A stretch of 64,000 nt of DNA, taken from the NCBI RefSeq assembly GCF_030658505.1, contig NZ_JAUTXR010000156.1, positions 1 to 64,000 on the forward strand. Direction: 5' to 3'. Made by a program: the position numbers and the translations under genes. The notes beneath the pieces are model-generated. The model was given only the letters and a program-made list of their open reading frames with translations, was not told the DNA's origin and ran no database searches. Below are positions 28,585-37,183 of the stretch, piece after piece; position 1 is the stretch's first letter; every line of letters begins with the position of its first letter. The stretch comes from Stenotrophomonas raiganjensis (SeqCode) (lineage in GTDB: Bacteria; Pseudomonadota; Gammaproteobacteria; Xanthomonadales; Xanthomonadaceae).

Positions 28585-30357
28585 ATGTGGAATCCCAACC
28601 AGCCCCCGGTCAGCATCGACGATGCCCCCGACCGCCTTGGCGCCGGCAATCCCGAGCTGCAGGCGATGGTTGCAGAAGCGGCCTCGGGCGGCACCGCGCT
28701 GATGCTGATGCACGTGGACATCGACCACTTCGCTTCGGTCAACGAGAACATGAGCGCCGAGGTGGGTGACCAGGCACTGGTGCTGGTGGCGCAGCGCCTG
28801 CAGTCCTACCTGCGCGGGCGCGGCAAGCTGTGGCGGCACGGCAGCGACGAGTTCCTGATCGCGGTACCGCGCACCGCCGACGTACCGCTGCCGGAGGATT
28901 TCGCCGAAGAGATCCGGCAGCAGATGGAGCTACCACTGTCGGTACTGCCGTACACGCTGTTCATGACCGGCAAGCTTGGCGTGAGCCTGTGCCCGGACCA
29001 TGCCAGCAGTACCTCGCGCCTGCTCGACCACGCCGAGGATGCGCTGTACCAGGCGGCGCGCGAAGGCGGCAACGCGGTGCGCATCCACGCGGTGGATACC
29101 CCGCCGAGCGCACACAGCGAGAGCATCATCGCGCGCCAGATCGTCGACGCCATTCCCAATGGCGAACTGAAGCTGCGCTACCAGCCGCTGGTCAGTGCCC
29201 GCGATGGTCATGTGGTGGGCATGGAAGCACTGCTGCGCTGGCAGTCGCCGACGCTGGGCATGCTGGTGCCGGAGCGCTTCATGCGCACCGCCGAGCGGCT
29301 GGGCATCATCGTGCAGATCGGCACCTGGGTGCTGGAAGGCGCGCTGAAGCAGGCCCGGCTGTGGCGCGACCAGGGCTTCGATGACTTCACCATCGCCGTG
29401 AACGTGTCCACCCTGCAGCTCCTGCGGCCAAACTTCTTCGCTGAAGTCATGGGCCTGATCCAGGCTGCGGGCGTGCCGGCACAGATGTTGACGCTTGAGA
29501 TCAACGAAAGCGCGCTGACCAACAACGTCAACTTCGTGCACGAGACGCTGGCCAACCTGCGCAACGAAGGCATCAGCCTGAGCCTGGACAACTTCGGCAC
29601 CGGCGACTCCAGCCTCAGCGCGCTGGTGCGCTACCCGGTGGACAAGCTGAAGATCGACCGCAGCTTCATCAAGAGCGCGCCGGCCGGCAACCGTGAGGCG
29701 GCCATCGCCCGCGCGATCATCGCCATGGGCCACCAGCTGGGCATGACGGTGATCGCCAACGGCGTGGAATCGCAGGCCCAGCTGGGCTTCCTGCGCCGCA
29801 ACGATTGCGATGTATTCCAGGGCTACCTGTTCGGCGAACCGATGTCGGCCGATGCCGCGGGCATGACCCTGCGCCGCCGCTACCTGCGCCCGGAAGCCTT
29901 TGCCGAGACCCGCCCGGACCGCACGCTGCTCTTGCTGGACGACGAAGAGAACGTGCTGCGCTCGCTGGTGCGCCTGTTCCGCCGCGACGGCTACCGCATC
30001 CTCGCCGCCGGCAACGTGCGCGATGCGTTCGATCTGCTGGCGATCAATGACGTGCAGGTGATCCTGTCCGACCAGCGCATGAGCGACATGAGCGGCACCG
30101 AGTTCCTCGGCCGGGTGAAGATGCTGTACCCGGATACGATCCGGTTGGTGTTGTCCGGCTACACCGATCTGAACACGGTTACCGATGCGATCAACCGCGG
30201 CGCGATCTACCGCTTCCTGACCAAGCCGTGGAACGACGACGAACTGCGCAAGCACATCCACCAGGCATTCCGCACCTACGAAGAGCAGCGGCGCAGCAAT
30301 GCCGGACCGGCGCCAGTGGAACCGGCAGACGGTGGTGAGGATCGGCCGTTACGGTGA
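28585..30357 (+). CDS. ravR: GGDEF-EAL-REC response regulator, RavR-like, with degenerate catalytic motifs
   Basis: The 590-residue protein has GGDEF (about 15-165), EAL (185-425) and a C-terminal receiver (445-565) with phosphoacceptor Asp496 in ILSDQRMS and Lys in FLTKPW. This unusual order matches RavR of Xanthomonas campestris. The GGDEF signature is GSDEF (86-90) and the flanking RxGG context is lost. In the EAL domain EALLRW (214-219), NVS (273) and KIDRS are kept. The second Asp of DDFGTG is Asn336 (DNFGTG), and the Glu of AEGVET is Asn392 (ANGVES). Those positions bind metal or support catalysis in active EAL enzymes, so hydrolysis is doubtful and c-di-GMP binding or signalling is more likely. 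It is transcribed with the upstream kinase. Confidence 0.85.
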   Translation: MWNPNQPPVSIDDAPDRLGAGNPELQAMVAEAASGGTALMLMHVDIDHFASVNENMSAEVGDQALVLVAQRLQSYLRGRGKLWRHGSDEFLIAVPRTADVPLPEDFAEEIRQQMELPLSVLPYTLFMTGKLGVSLCPDHASSTSRLLDHAEDALYQAAREGGNAVRIHAVDTPPSAHSESIIARQIVDAIPNGELKLRYQPLVSARDGHVVGMEALLRWQSPTLGMLVPERFMRTAERLGIIVQIGTWVLEGALKQARLWRDQGFDDFTIAVNVSTLQLLRPNFFAEVMGLIQAAGVPAQMLTLEINESALTNNVNFVHETLANLRNEGISLSLDNFGTGDSSLSALVRYPVDKLKIDRSFIKSAPAGNREAAIARAIIAMGHQLGMTVIANGVESQAQLGFLRRNDCDVFQGYLFGEPMSADAAGMTLRRRYLRPEAFAETRPDRTLLLLDDEENVLRSLVRLFRRDGYRILAAGNVRDAFDLLAINDVQVILSDQRMSDMSGTEFLGRVKMLYPDTIRLVLSGYTDLNTVTDAINRGAIYRFLTKPWNDDELRKHIHQAFRTYEEQRRSNAGPAPVEPADGGEDRPLR

Positions 30358-30369
30358 TGCTCCGGCCCG

Positions 30370-30441
30370 GTAGGGCCGGCCGCTGGCCGGCTGCCCCGGA
30401 TCTCGGATTCGATGAGGTTGCCGGCCAGCGGCCGGCACTAC
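30370..30441. repeat. SMAG/REP inverted dimer between convergent genes
   Basis: A GTAG head with core GCCGGCC GCT GGCCGGC (from 30370) and the inverted copy ending in CTAC at 30441 fill the 93-base gap between the stop codons of two convergent signalling genes. It probably acts as a two-way transcription barrier. Confidence 0.75.
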
Positions 30442-30450
30442 CCGACGCGG

Positions 30451-31671
30451 TCAGCGCGGCTGCTTCACCGGCAGTACCACGCGGAAGCGCGAACCGACGC
30501 CCGGGGTGCTGTCCAGGTCGATGCGGCCGTGGTGCTTGTTGATGATGCTGTAGGAGATCGACAGGCCCAGGCCGGTGCCGCTGCCCACCGGCTTGGTGGT
30601 GAAGAACGGATCGAAGATGCGCTGGCGCAGTTCCGGCGAGATGCCACCACCGGTGTCCTCGAATTCGACCCACACGTGATCGCCATCGACGCCGGTGCGC
30701 ACGGTGATCGTGCCGCGCTCGGCAATGGCATGCCCGGCATTGAGCAACAGGTTCATGTAGACCTGGTTCAACTCCGAAGGCAGGCACTCCACCAGCGGCA
30801 GCTGGCCGAACTCACGCACCAGCGTGACCTTGTACTTGAGCTCGTTCCAGATGATGTTGATGGTCGATTCCAGGCCCGCGTGCAGGTCCACCAGCTTCCA
30901 TGACTCGTCGCGGCCGGAGTACGAGAAGTCCTTCAGGTCGCGCACGATGCGGGTGACGCGCTCGATGCCTTCGCGCGACTCTGCCATCAGCTGCGGCAGG
31001 TCGCGGCTGATGAAATCGATGTCCAGGCGGTCACGGATATCGTCGATTTCCGGGATCAGCGCCTTCGGGTCCGGCGCTCGCAACGCGCGTTCATAGGCTT
31101 CGATCACGGTGAACAGGCTGCGCAGGTACTCCTGCAGGCTGCCCAGGTTGGAGTGGACGTAGCCGATGGGATTGTTGATCTCGTGCGCAACGCCGGCGGC
31201 AAGCTGGCCGATCGAGGCCATTTTCTCCGACTGCAGCAGTTTTTCCTGGGTACCGTTCAGGCGCAGGTAGGCCTGGCGCAGTTCAGCGTGCCGCTGCTGC
31301 AGCTCGCGTTCGTAGTCTTCCTGTCCTTCGATGTGGCGGAACAGTGCCAGGAAGTGCCCCTGGCCGACCGGACCATGATGATAGAGGTGGGCAATGACCA
31401 CGCCCTCGCCCAGCGGCAGGCTGCCGTTCCAGTGGCCGTGCTGGCGCGCCTGTTCCAGCGCATCGGGCGGCAGCAGTTCGCGCAGGCGCTGCGGCGGCGG
31501 CAATGCACCGTCCTCGCCGCTGGCCAGCAGGTTCTGCGCGGCCGGGTTGGCCAGGGCGACCTGCCCGTCGTCGGTGAACAGCAGCAGCCCTTCGCGCAGG
31601 CGCTCGAGCAGGGCCTGCAGCACCGGCTGTGGCGGAAGGGGGGCGGTAACCAGGGCGTTGGCAGCGGACAC
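30451..31671 (-). CDS. PAS histidine kinase, soluble (RavS-like position)
   Basis: The 406-residue cytoplasmic kinase has a PAS domain (about 15-115), a coiled coil (118-150), a HisKA domain with His163 in [12 protein letters not shown] and an HATPase with N box [11 protein letters not shown]1 EDTGGGI and G2 GTGLGLSIS. No membrane segment is seen. In Xanthomonas campestris a kinase called RavS lies beside ravR, and this gene occupies that position, convergent with the RavR-like gene. Direct partnership is inferred from context only. A 91-base gap separates it from flgN, which is on the same strand and downstream of flgA-flgM. Confidence 0.88.
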   Translation of the reverse strand: MSAANALVTAPLPPQPVLQALLERLREGLLLFTDDGQVALANPAAQNLLASGEDGALPPPQRLRELLPPDALEQARQHGHWNGSLPLGEGVVIAHLYHHGPVGQGHFLALFRHIEGQEDYERELQQRHAELRQAYLRLNGTQEKLLQSEKMASIGQLAAGVAHEINNPIGYVHSNLGSLQEYLRSLFTVIEAYERALRAPDPKALIPEIDDIRDRLDIDFISRDLPQLMAESREGIERVTRIVRDLKDFSYSGRDESWKLVDLHAGLESTINIIWNELKYKVTLVREFGQLPLVECLPSELNQVYMNLLLNAGHAIAERGTITVRTGVDGDHVWVEFEDTGGGISPELRQRIFDPFFTTKPVGSGTGLGLSISYSIINKHHGRIDLDSTPGVGSRFRVVLPVKQPR

Positions 31672-31762
31672 GGCGACTCGGGGCGTTCGAACAGGCGCCC
31701 AATATACGCGGTCACGCAGCGGGCTTCAGCCCGCAGGCAGGGGTTGTGCGACCGCCGTCGCC

Positions 31763-32101
31763 TCAGGCGATGGCGAGTGGGCGCCGCGCAGTGACCGTAT
31801 GCGACTGGCCCTTGGCATCATAGGAGGAGGAAGCCTCGGTACGCCCCAGCTGGCGCAGCGCCCAATCGACCTCGCGGCGCCGGCGCGACAACAGCACGCC
31901 GTTCGCACGATTGCGTTCGGCCAGCTCCTGCAGGTGGTCCCCCTCTCCGAGCGGCGGCGTGCCTTCAAGCGCACGCAGCGCCTCCAACTTGGCACCGGTC
32001 GCCCGGATCAGCGCGTGCACGTCATGGTCGACCAGGGCTTGGCGCTCAACGTCAAGAGCCTGGGCCAGCCGCTGCAGTTGTTCGCTCATCGGCGCGATCA
32101 T
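31763..32101 (-). CDS. flgN: FlgN, chaperone for hook-associated proteins
   Basis: The 112-residue helical protein (MIAPMSEQLQRLAQALDVER ... LRALEGTPPLGEGDHLQEL) fits FlgN in size, helical character and position. FlgN escorts FlgK and FlgL to the export gate. Its ATG overlaps the flgM stop as ATGA, indicating coupled translation. It ends with a Thr/Arg-rich tail. Sequence similarity alone is weak, as is usual for FlgN; context is decisive. Confidence 0.85.
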   Translation of the reverse strand: MIAPMSEQLQRLAQALDVERQALVDHDVHALIRATGAKLEALRALEGTPPLGEGDHLQELAERNRANGVLLSRRRREVDWALRQLGRTEASSSYDAKGQSHTVTARRPLAIA

Positions 32102-32403
32102 CCGTGCAGCTGCTGGTCCAGCTCGAGCATGCGCGATGCGATCGCGTCCGGATTGATCTTGTAGGTGCCGTTCTGCAGGGATTCGCGCACCGCGGCCACG
32201 CGCTGGGCGTCGATCGCCGGGGCGGTGGTCAGCTCACGCTCGATGGCCTGCAGATTGGTGGCTTCGCCGGTCAGGCGCAGGCTGTCGGCCGCCTCGATCG
32301 GGCGCGCCGCCGCATCGGTGCTGACGCCGGGCTTGTTGGCCGGGGTCGTCACGCTGCGCAGTGCCTGGGGGACCTGCAGGTTGCCGTCGATTTTCTGGCT
32401 CAT
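32098..32403 (-). CDS. flgM: FlgM, anti-sigma-28 factor
   Basis: The 101-residue protein begins MSQKIDGNLQVPQALRSVTT and ends with the conserved FlgM segment VAAVRESLQNGTYKINPDAI followed by ASRMLELDQQLHG. FlgM holds FliA inactive until it is secreted through the finished hook-basal body. A sigma-28 promoter lies 31 bases upstream (32434-32460), giving the usual autoregulated late expression; flgA upstream may also read through. Confidence 0.95.
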   Translation of the reverse strand: MSQKIDGNLQVPQALRSVTTPANKPGVSTDAAARPIEAADSLRLTGEATNLQAIERELTTAPAIDAQRVAAVRESLQNGTYKINPDAIASRMLELDQQLHG

Positions 32404-32433
32404 GGGGTGTCCTGGAGTTGCCGTTCACAAGGG

Positions 32434-32460
32434 ATAACGGCCGCAGGGCCGTGATCTTTA
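32434..32460 (-). promoter_or_regulatory. Sigma-28 promoter of flgMN
   Basis: On the minus strand TAAA (32460-32457), a 15-base spacer and GCCGTTAT (32441-32434) match TAAA-N15-GCCGATAA with two mismatches. The predicted start is ~24 bases before the flgM ATG. The spacer also forms an ACGGCC-CTGC-GGCCGT hairpin that could terminate flgA transcripts. Confidence 0.75.
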
Positions 32461-32478
32461 GGGATATTTTGCGGTAAT

Positions 32479-33135
32479 TCAACGCGCCACGATTACGTCA
32501 CCTGCGGCATCGACCGTGCCCTGCACGATCCGGCGCGAGGACAGGTTCTCCACCGAGACCCGCTCGTTCTCACCCGCATCACCCATCGCGCGCCCCGCAA
32601 TGCGGACCTCGACCGAGCCGCGGCGCGACACCAGGGCCACATTGTCTCCTCGCTTGATGAGACGCTGCACCACCAGATCGTTGCTCGACAGCAGGGCCCC
32701 GGCCTGCAGCGGACGGCGGGCGATGCGGCCGATCGCTGCATTGGGATCGGCAAGCACCGCGCCGGCAATCCGGGCGGCGTCACGCTGGGCAGTGGTGATA
32801 TCGGCGGCGGTCAGGGTTTCTCCAGTACCGATTCCACGATTGAGCACCAGCACGGTCTGGTTGCGGCGAACCTTCACCGGCACGAACAGGCGCCAGCCGC
32901 CCGCGTCGGGACAGCTGACCTCCACCGTGGTGTTGGCGGTGGGCTGCACCTGCAACGCGCCGCCACACTTCGGCAGGCGCAGCGCATCGGCCACCTGGGC
33001 CTCGCCCTCGCTGCCCGCAGGCAGCGTCGACAAGGCCGCCGCACGGATGCTGGCCACCGACTGCCAGTCAGCGGCGGACGCGCACGGCGAGGCCAGCGCG
33101 AGCGCGATGGCGAGTAGAGATGTGACCCGGCGCAT
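32479..33135 (-). CDS. flgA: FlgA, P-ring assembly chaperone
   Basis: FlgA is a periplasmic chaperone for FlgI. The 218-residue precursor has a signal peptide (MRRVTSLLAIALALASPCAS) and the SAF-like C-terminal domain with VLVLNRGIGTGETLTAADIT, RPLQAGALLSSNDLV and VALVSRRGSVEVRIAGRAM. AGGAGG precedes the ATG at 33135, which fixes the start; the longer upstream frame is rejected. It diverges from cheV, whose promoter lies in the 163-base gap. Confidence 0.93.
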   Translation of the reverse strand: MRRVTSLLAIALALASPCASAADWQSVASIRAAALSTLPAGSEGEAQVADALRLPKCGGALQVQPTANTTVEVSCPDAGGWRLFVPVKVRRNQTVLVLNRGIGTGETLTAADITTAQRDAARIAGAVLADPNAAIGRIARRPLQAGALLSSNDLVVQRLIKRGDNVALVSRRGSVEVRIAGRAMGDAGENERVSVENLSSRRIVQGTVDAAGDVIVAR

Positions 33136-33263
33136 GGCGCCTCCTGTCGAGGGGATCTGGCCCTGCTGCGTGCAAGCGGTGTGCCAGAGCACTGGCTTTG
33201 CCGCGACGAGCCCTGCTCCACCCCACAAAAGGCCGCGTGGGGCGCGCGGGCAGCAGAGCGCCC

Positions 33264-33291
33264 TCAAGTTCGCCCCCTGCCACGCCGATAC
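33264..33291 (+). promoter_or_regulatory. Sigma-28 promoter of cheV
   Basis: CTCAAGTT (-35 region, TCAA at 33264-33267) and GCCGATAC (33284-33291) resemble TAAAGTTT-N11-GCCGATAA, with a spacer one base longer. The same CTCAAG form occurs before fliD and fliS. The predicted start at about 33297-33299 falls on the cheV ATG. Confidence 0.7.
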
Positions 33292-33298
33292 AGCAGCC

Positions 33299-34243
33299 AT
33301 GTCCCATGACCTGCTCAACCGGATCGACCAGCGGACCCGCCTGGCCGGCCACAACCGCCTGGCGCTGCTGCTGTTCCGTCTCGGCGGACGTCAGCTTTTT
33401 GGCGTCAATGTCTTCAAGGTGCAGGAAGTCCTGCGGCGCCCGGAGCTGTTCCAGGTGCCCGGGCTGCCCAGCCAGTTCTCCGGCGTGGCCGACGTGCGTG
33501 GCCGCTCGGTGCCGGTGCTGGACCTCGGCCTGGCCATCGGCCATCCCGAGCGTGAACCTGACGCGGACACCTCGCCCGGCTACCTGGTCGTCACCGAATT
33601 CAACCGCTCGATCCAGGGCTTCCTGGTCAGCGGCGTGGAGCGGATCGTCAACATCGCGGTGGAAGACATCCACCCGCCACCGGAGCTGGGCGCAGAATCC
33701 AGCTACCTGACCGCGGTCACCCGCTTCCAGGGCGAGCTGATCCAGGTGATCGACGTCGAAAGCGTGCTGGCCGACATCGCCCAGGTGCGTGGCGAGGCAG
33801 TGCTCGACCCGACGTTGGCGATGCCGGCGGACGGCCCGCAGCTGCAGGTACTGGTGGTGGACGACTCACGCGTGGCCCGCCAGCAGATCCGCAGCGTGCT
33901 CGACCAGCTCGGGGTGGGCGCCACCCTGCTCTCCGACGGCAAGCAGGCGCTGGACCACCTGCTGCAGATCCATGCCTCCGGCGAGAACCCGGCCGAGCGC
34001 TACGCGATGGTCATCTCGGACATCGAGATGCCGGCCATGGATGGCTATACGCTGACGACGGAAATCCGGCGCCATCCCGGCCTGGCCGGCCTGTACGTGC
34101 TGCTGCACACGTCGCTGTCGGGCGTATTCAACAATGCGATGGTCGAGCGCGTCGGCGCCAACGCCTTCGTCGCCAAGTACTCGCCGCACGAGCTGGCCGA
34201 CTTCGTGCTGGACCGCCTGCGCAAGGTCGCGATGGCGGCCTGA
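33299..34243 (+). CDS. cheV: CheV, CheW-receiver chemotaxis coupling protein
   Basis: The 314-residue protein has a CheW-like domain (about 18-165; LGGRQLFGVNVFKVQEVLRR, DVRGRSVPVLDL, VTRFQGELIQVID) and a receiver domain (about 182-305) with acidic pocket VVDDSR, phosphoacceptor Asp in VISDIEMPAMDG and Lys in FVAKYS. CheV couples receptors to CheA and tunes the response. The ATG at 33299 begins MSHDLLNRIDQRTRLAG, the usual CheV N-terminus. No ribosome site precedes it, and the sigma-28 start is predicted at the ATG itself, so the mRNA may be leaderless. Confidence 0.94.
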   Translation: MSHDLLNRIDQRTRLAGHNRLALLLFRLGGRQLFGVNVFKVQEVLRRPELFQVPGLPSQFSGVADVRGRSVPVLDLGLAIGHPEREPDADTSPGYLVVTEFNRSIQGFLVSGVERIVNIAVEDIHPPPELGAESSYLTAVTRFQGELIQVIDVESVLADIAQVRGEAVLDPTLAMPADGPQLQVLVVDDSRVARQQIRSVLDQLGVGATLLSDGKQALDHLLQIHASGENPAERYAMVISDIEMPAMDGYTLTTEIRRHPGLAGLYVLLHTSLSGVFNNAMVERVGANAFVAKYSPHELADFVLDRLRKVAMAA

Positions 34244-34257
34244 CGGCCAATGATCCG

Positions 34258-34321
34258 GTAGTGCCGGCCGCTCGCCGGCAACCGCAGATCTATCGGGAAG
34301 CCGGCCAGCGGCCGGCACTAC
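34258..34321. repeat. SMAG/REP inverted dimer between cheV and flgB
   Basis: A GTAG-headed unit with core GCCGGCC GCT CGCCGGC and an inverted partner ending GCCGGCACTAC fill the space between the cheV stop and the sigma-54 promoter of flgB. The dimer probably insulates the flgB promoter from cheV transcription. Confidence 0.75.
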
Positions 34322-34332
34322 CCTCTCGCGTC

Positions 34333-34348
34333 TGGCACGCCCCTTGCA
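34333..34348 (+). promoter_or_regulatory. Sigma-54 promoter of the flgB operon
   Basis: TGGCACG-CCCC-TTGCA matches the sigma-54 consensus TGGCACG-N4-TTGCW, with GG at 34334-34335 and GC at 34346-34347. It lies 34 bases before the flgB GTG. Confidence 0.9.
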
Positions 34349-34381
34349 GCTTCCCGGGCAACGTTCCCGTGGGAGTGCACC

Positions 34382-34777
34382 GTGCGCAACCTGATTACCG
34401 ACTACCTGGGCGTCCATGCCCAGGCCATGCCGTTGCGCGAACAGCGGATGAAGCTGATCGCCAGCAACCTCGGCAATGCCGACACGCCCGGCTACAAGGC
34501 CCAGGACCTGGACTTCGATGCCGCCCTGCGCCATGCCCAGGGCCAGGATGCCAATGGCCTGATGGCCACCACCCACGAGCAGCACTACGAGATCAGTAGT
34601 GGCCTGAACCCGTTCCAGATCGCGCGCGAAGGCGTGCAGCCCAGCCTGGACGGCAACACCGTCGATCCCGATGCCGAGCGTGCCGCCTATGGCCGTGCCG
34701 CGCTCGAGTACCGCGCCTCGCTCAGCTTCGTCGAGAGCAAGGTGCGTTCCATGCTGACCGCGATCACGGGGCAATAA
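34382..34777 (+). CDS. flgB: FlgB, proximal rod protein
   Basis: The 131-residue protein has the rod-family N-terminal motif KLIASNLGNADTPGYKAQDLD and the helical C-terminus FVESKVRSMLTAITGQ. It forms part of the proximal rod in the periplasm. The start is GTG at 34382 with GGGAG seven to eight bases upstream. It is the first gene of a sigma-54-driven series flgBCDEF. Confidence 0.95.
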   Translation: MRNLITDYLGVHAQAMPLREQRMKLIASNLGNADTPGYKAQDLDFDAALRHAQGQDANGLMATTHEQHYEISSGLNPFQIAREGVQPSLDGNTVDPDAERAAYGRAALEYRASLSFVESKVRSMLTAITGQ

Positions 34778-34780
34778 GCC

Positions 34781-35188
34781 ATGAGCAACCTGCCGATCTT
34801 CGATATCGCCGGCTCCGCGCTGCAGGCGCAGTCGGTGCGCATGAGCACCATCGCCTCCAACCTCTCCAATGCCGACACCGTCGCCGGTTCCGCCGATGCC
34901 GTGTACAAGCCGCTGGAGCCGATCTTCCAGGCCGTGACCAGCAAGAACGACCCGAACATCACCTCGGTGAAGGTCAAGGAGATCACCCAGAGCGAGGCCG
35001 CGCCGATCAAGCGCTATGAGCCGGGCCACCCACTGGCCGACGCCGATGGCTACATCTACCAGCCCGACGTCGATCCGGTGGCGCAGATGGTCAACCTGAT
35101 CTCGACCTCGCGCAATTACCAGGCCGGCGTGGAGATGCTGACCACCGCCAAGGAACTGGCCCTGGCCACCCTGACCATGGGCCGCTGA
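34781..35188 (+). CDS. flgC: FlgC, proximal rod protein
   Basis: The 135-residue protein begins MSNLPIFDIAGSALQAQSVR with the rod motif TIASNLSNADTVAG and ends NYQAGVEMLTTAKELALATL, as in FlgC. It starts three bases after flgB and precedes flgD by 23 bases. Confidence 0.95.
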   Translation: MSNLPIFDIAGSALQAQSVRMSTIASNLSNADTVAGSADAVYKPLEPIFQAVTSKNDPNITSVKVKEITQSEAAPIKRYEPGHPLADADGYIYQPDVDPVAQMVNLISTSRNYQAGVEMLTTAKELALATLTMGR

Positions 35189-35211
35189 GCCCCGCAGCAC
35201 CGGATACCGCC

Positions 35212-35895
35212 ATGACCACCGCCGTCAACAACCAGACCAGCCAGGACGTCTACGCCGCACTCGGCCTGAACGCCCCGAACAGCAACGCCACCAAGAAGAA
35301 GAACACGCTGGACCAGGCCGATTTCCTGCGCCTGATGACCGAGCAGCTGCAGCACCAGGATCCGCTGAAGCCGATGGACAACACGCAGATGGTCGCGCAG
35401 ATGGCGCAGATGTCGACCGTGCAGGGCATCACCGATCTGAACAAGACGGTGAAGGGCTTCCAGGAGTCGATGGCCAGCGACCAGGTGCTGCGTGGTGCTG
35501 CACTGGTCGGCCACCAGGTACTGGTGCCGTCGGAAAAGCTGGTGCTGGAAAAGGAAGGCAGCGTCGAGGGCACGGTGGCTGCGCCGTCGGCCGGCATCAT
35601 CACGGTGGACATCACCGACGCCAACGGCGCCAAGGTCACCTCGCTGAGCGTGGAAGCCAAGGCCGCCGGCGAAACCGCCTTCCAGTGGGACGGCAAGGAC
35701 GCCAACGGCAAGCGCATGGAACCCGGCAAGTATTCCATCGTTGCCAACCATGTCGATACCGCCGGCAAGAGCACCAAGCTGTCCACCTATGTGCAGGCGC
35801 CGGTGGAAAGCGTGACCGTCGGTTCCGACGGCCTGTACCTGAACCTCAAGGGCCTGGGCACGGCCCCGATCGACTACGTGCTCCGCGTCAGCTGA
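35212..35895 (+). CDS. flgD: FlgD, hook-capping scaffold protein
   Basis: The 227-residue protein has the FlgD N-terminal export/capping segment LDQADFLRLMTEQLQHQDPL, then PMDNTQMVAQMAQMSTVQGI. A C-terminal FLG-Ig/Tudor-like domain follows with FQWDGKDANGKRMEPGKYSI. FlgD caps the growing hook and is later replaced by FlgK. Confidence 0.95.
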   Translation: MTTAVNNQTSQDVYAALGLNAPNSNATKKKNTLDQADFLRLMTEQLQHQDPLKPMDNTQMVAQMAQMSTVQGITDLNKTVKGFQESMASDQVLRGAALVGHQVLVPSEKLVLEKEGSVEGTVAAPSAGIITVDITDANGAKVTSLSVEAKAAGETAFQWDGKDANGKRMEPGKYSIVANHVDTAGKSTKLSTYVQAPVESVTVGSDGLYLNLKGLGTAPIDYVLRVS

Positions 35896-35927
35896 GCCGC
35901 ATACCCCGTACTTACCAGGAGCATCCC

Positions 35928-37151
35928 ATGGGCTTCAATGTCTCGCTGTCCGGCATCAATGCCGCCAACACCGACCTGAGCGTCACCGCCAACAACGTCG
36001 CCAACGTCAACACCGCCGGCTTCAAGCAATCGCGCGCCGAATTCGCCGACCTGTTCGCCTCCACCAGCTACGGCCTGTCGAAGAACCAGACCGGCTCGGG
36101 CGTCCGTGTTTCCAATGTCGCCCAGCAGTTCATTCAGGGCCACAATGAACAGACCGGCCGCAGCCTGGACATGGCGATCTCCGGTGAGGGCTTCTTCACC
36201 ATGAACATGAACGGCTCGCGCGTGTACTCGCGTGCCGGCAATTTCCAGACCGATTCCGCCGGTTACGTGATCAACCCGCAGGGCGCGCGCCTGCAGGTAT
36301 TCGCGCCGAATGCCGATGGCACCAACTTCGATGCAGGCCGTCTGGTCGACCTGCAGCTGCTGACCACCGACAGCCCGCCGAAGCAGACCAGCGAAGTGAA
36401 GGTCGGCTTCACCCTGCCGGCCAACGCCAAGCAGCCGACGGTCGCAAATTTCGATCCGACCGACTCCAACAGCTATAACCATTCCAGCGGTGGCATCACC
36501 GTGTACGACTCGCTGGGCGTCAGCCATATCCAGGTCTCGTACTTCGTGAAGGGCGCCAATCCAAACGAGTGGACCGTGCACAACTACGTGGACGGCCAAC
36601 CGGCCGGCACCCCGGCCGCCGTCGCCTTCGATAACAGCGGCAAGCTGACCACTCCGGCCAGCGGCAAGGTCAGCCTGGGCACGTTCACCCCGACCACCGG
36701 CGCCGGTCAGCTCAACATGACGCTGGATATCAGCGGCTCGACCCAGTACGGCGAGAAGTTCGCCCTGCGCAACACCCAGCAGGACGGCTACGCCGCCGGC
36801 AAGCTCAACGAAATCACCGTATCGGAAACCGGCGTCGTCTATGCCCGCTATTCCAACGGCGACGACAAGCCATTGGGCCAGGTCGCACTGACCACCTTCA
36901 ACAATACGCAGGGCCTGGAGCAGAAGGGCAACAACCTGTGGGTGGAAACCTTCGAGTCGGGTACGCCGCGCACCGGCATGCCGGACACCTCCAACCTCGG
37001 CAAGATCCAGGCCGGTTCGCTGGAAGCATCCACCGTCGACCTCACCGAGCAGTTGGTCAACATGATCACCGCGCAGCGCAACTTCCAGGCCAACGCGCAG
37101 ATGATCACCACGCAGGACCAGATCACCCAGACCGTCATCAACATCCGTTGA
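35928..37151 (+). CDS. flgE: FlgE, hook protein
   Basis: The 407-residue protein begins MGFNVSLSGINAANTDLSVT with ANNVANVNTAGFKQSRAEF and ends LTEQLVNMITAQRNFQANAQ, the conserved hook/rod termini. The central domain carries DSLGVSHIQVSYFVKGANP, typical of FlgE D1/D2. CCAGGAG eight bases before the ATG supports the start. Length is normal for Xanthomonadaceae FlgE. Confidence 0.95.
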   Translation: MGFNVSLSGINAANTDLSVTANNVANVNTAGFKQSRAEFADLFASTSYGLSKNQTGSGVRVSNVAQQFIQGHNEQTGRSLDMAISGEGFFTMNMNGSRVYSRAGNFQTDSAGYVINPQGARLQVFAPNADGTNFDAGRLVDLQLLTTDSPPKQTSEVKVGFTLPANAKQPTVANFDPTDSNSYNHSSGGITVYDSLGVSHIQVSYFVKGANPNEWTVHNYVDGQPAGTPAAVAFDNSGKLTTPASGKVSLGTFTPTTGAGQLNMTLDISGSTQYGEKFALRNTQQDGYAAGKLNEITVSETGVVYARYSNGDDKPLGQVALTTFNNTQGLEQKGNNLWVETFESGTPRTGMPDTSNLGKIQAGSLEASTVDLTEQLVNMITAQRNFQANAQMITTQDQITQTVINIR

Positions 37152-37183
37152 TGAGCTGCTGACCCTGTCACGGAACTCCCCGC

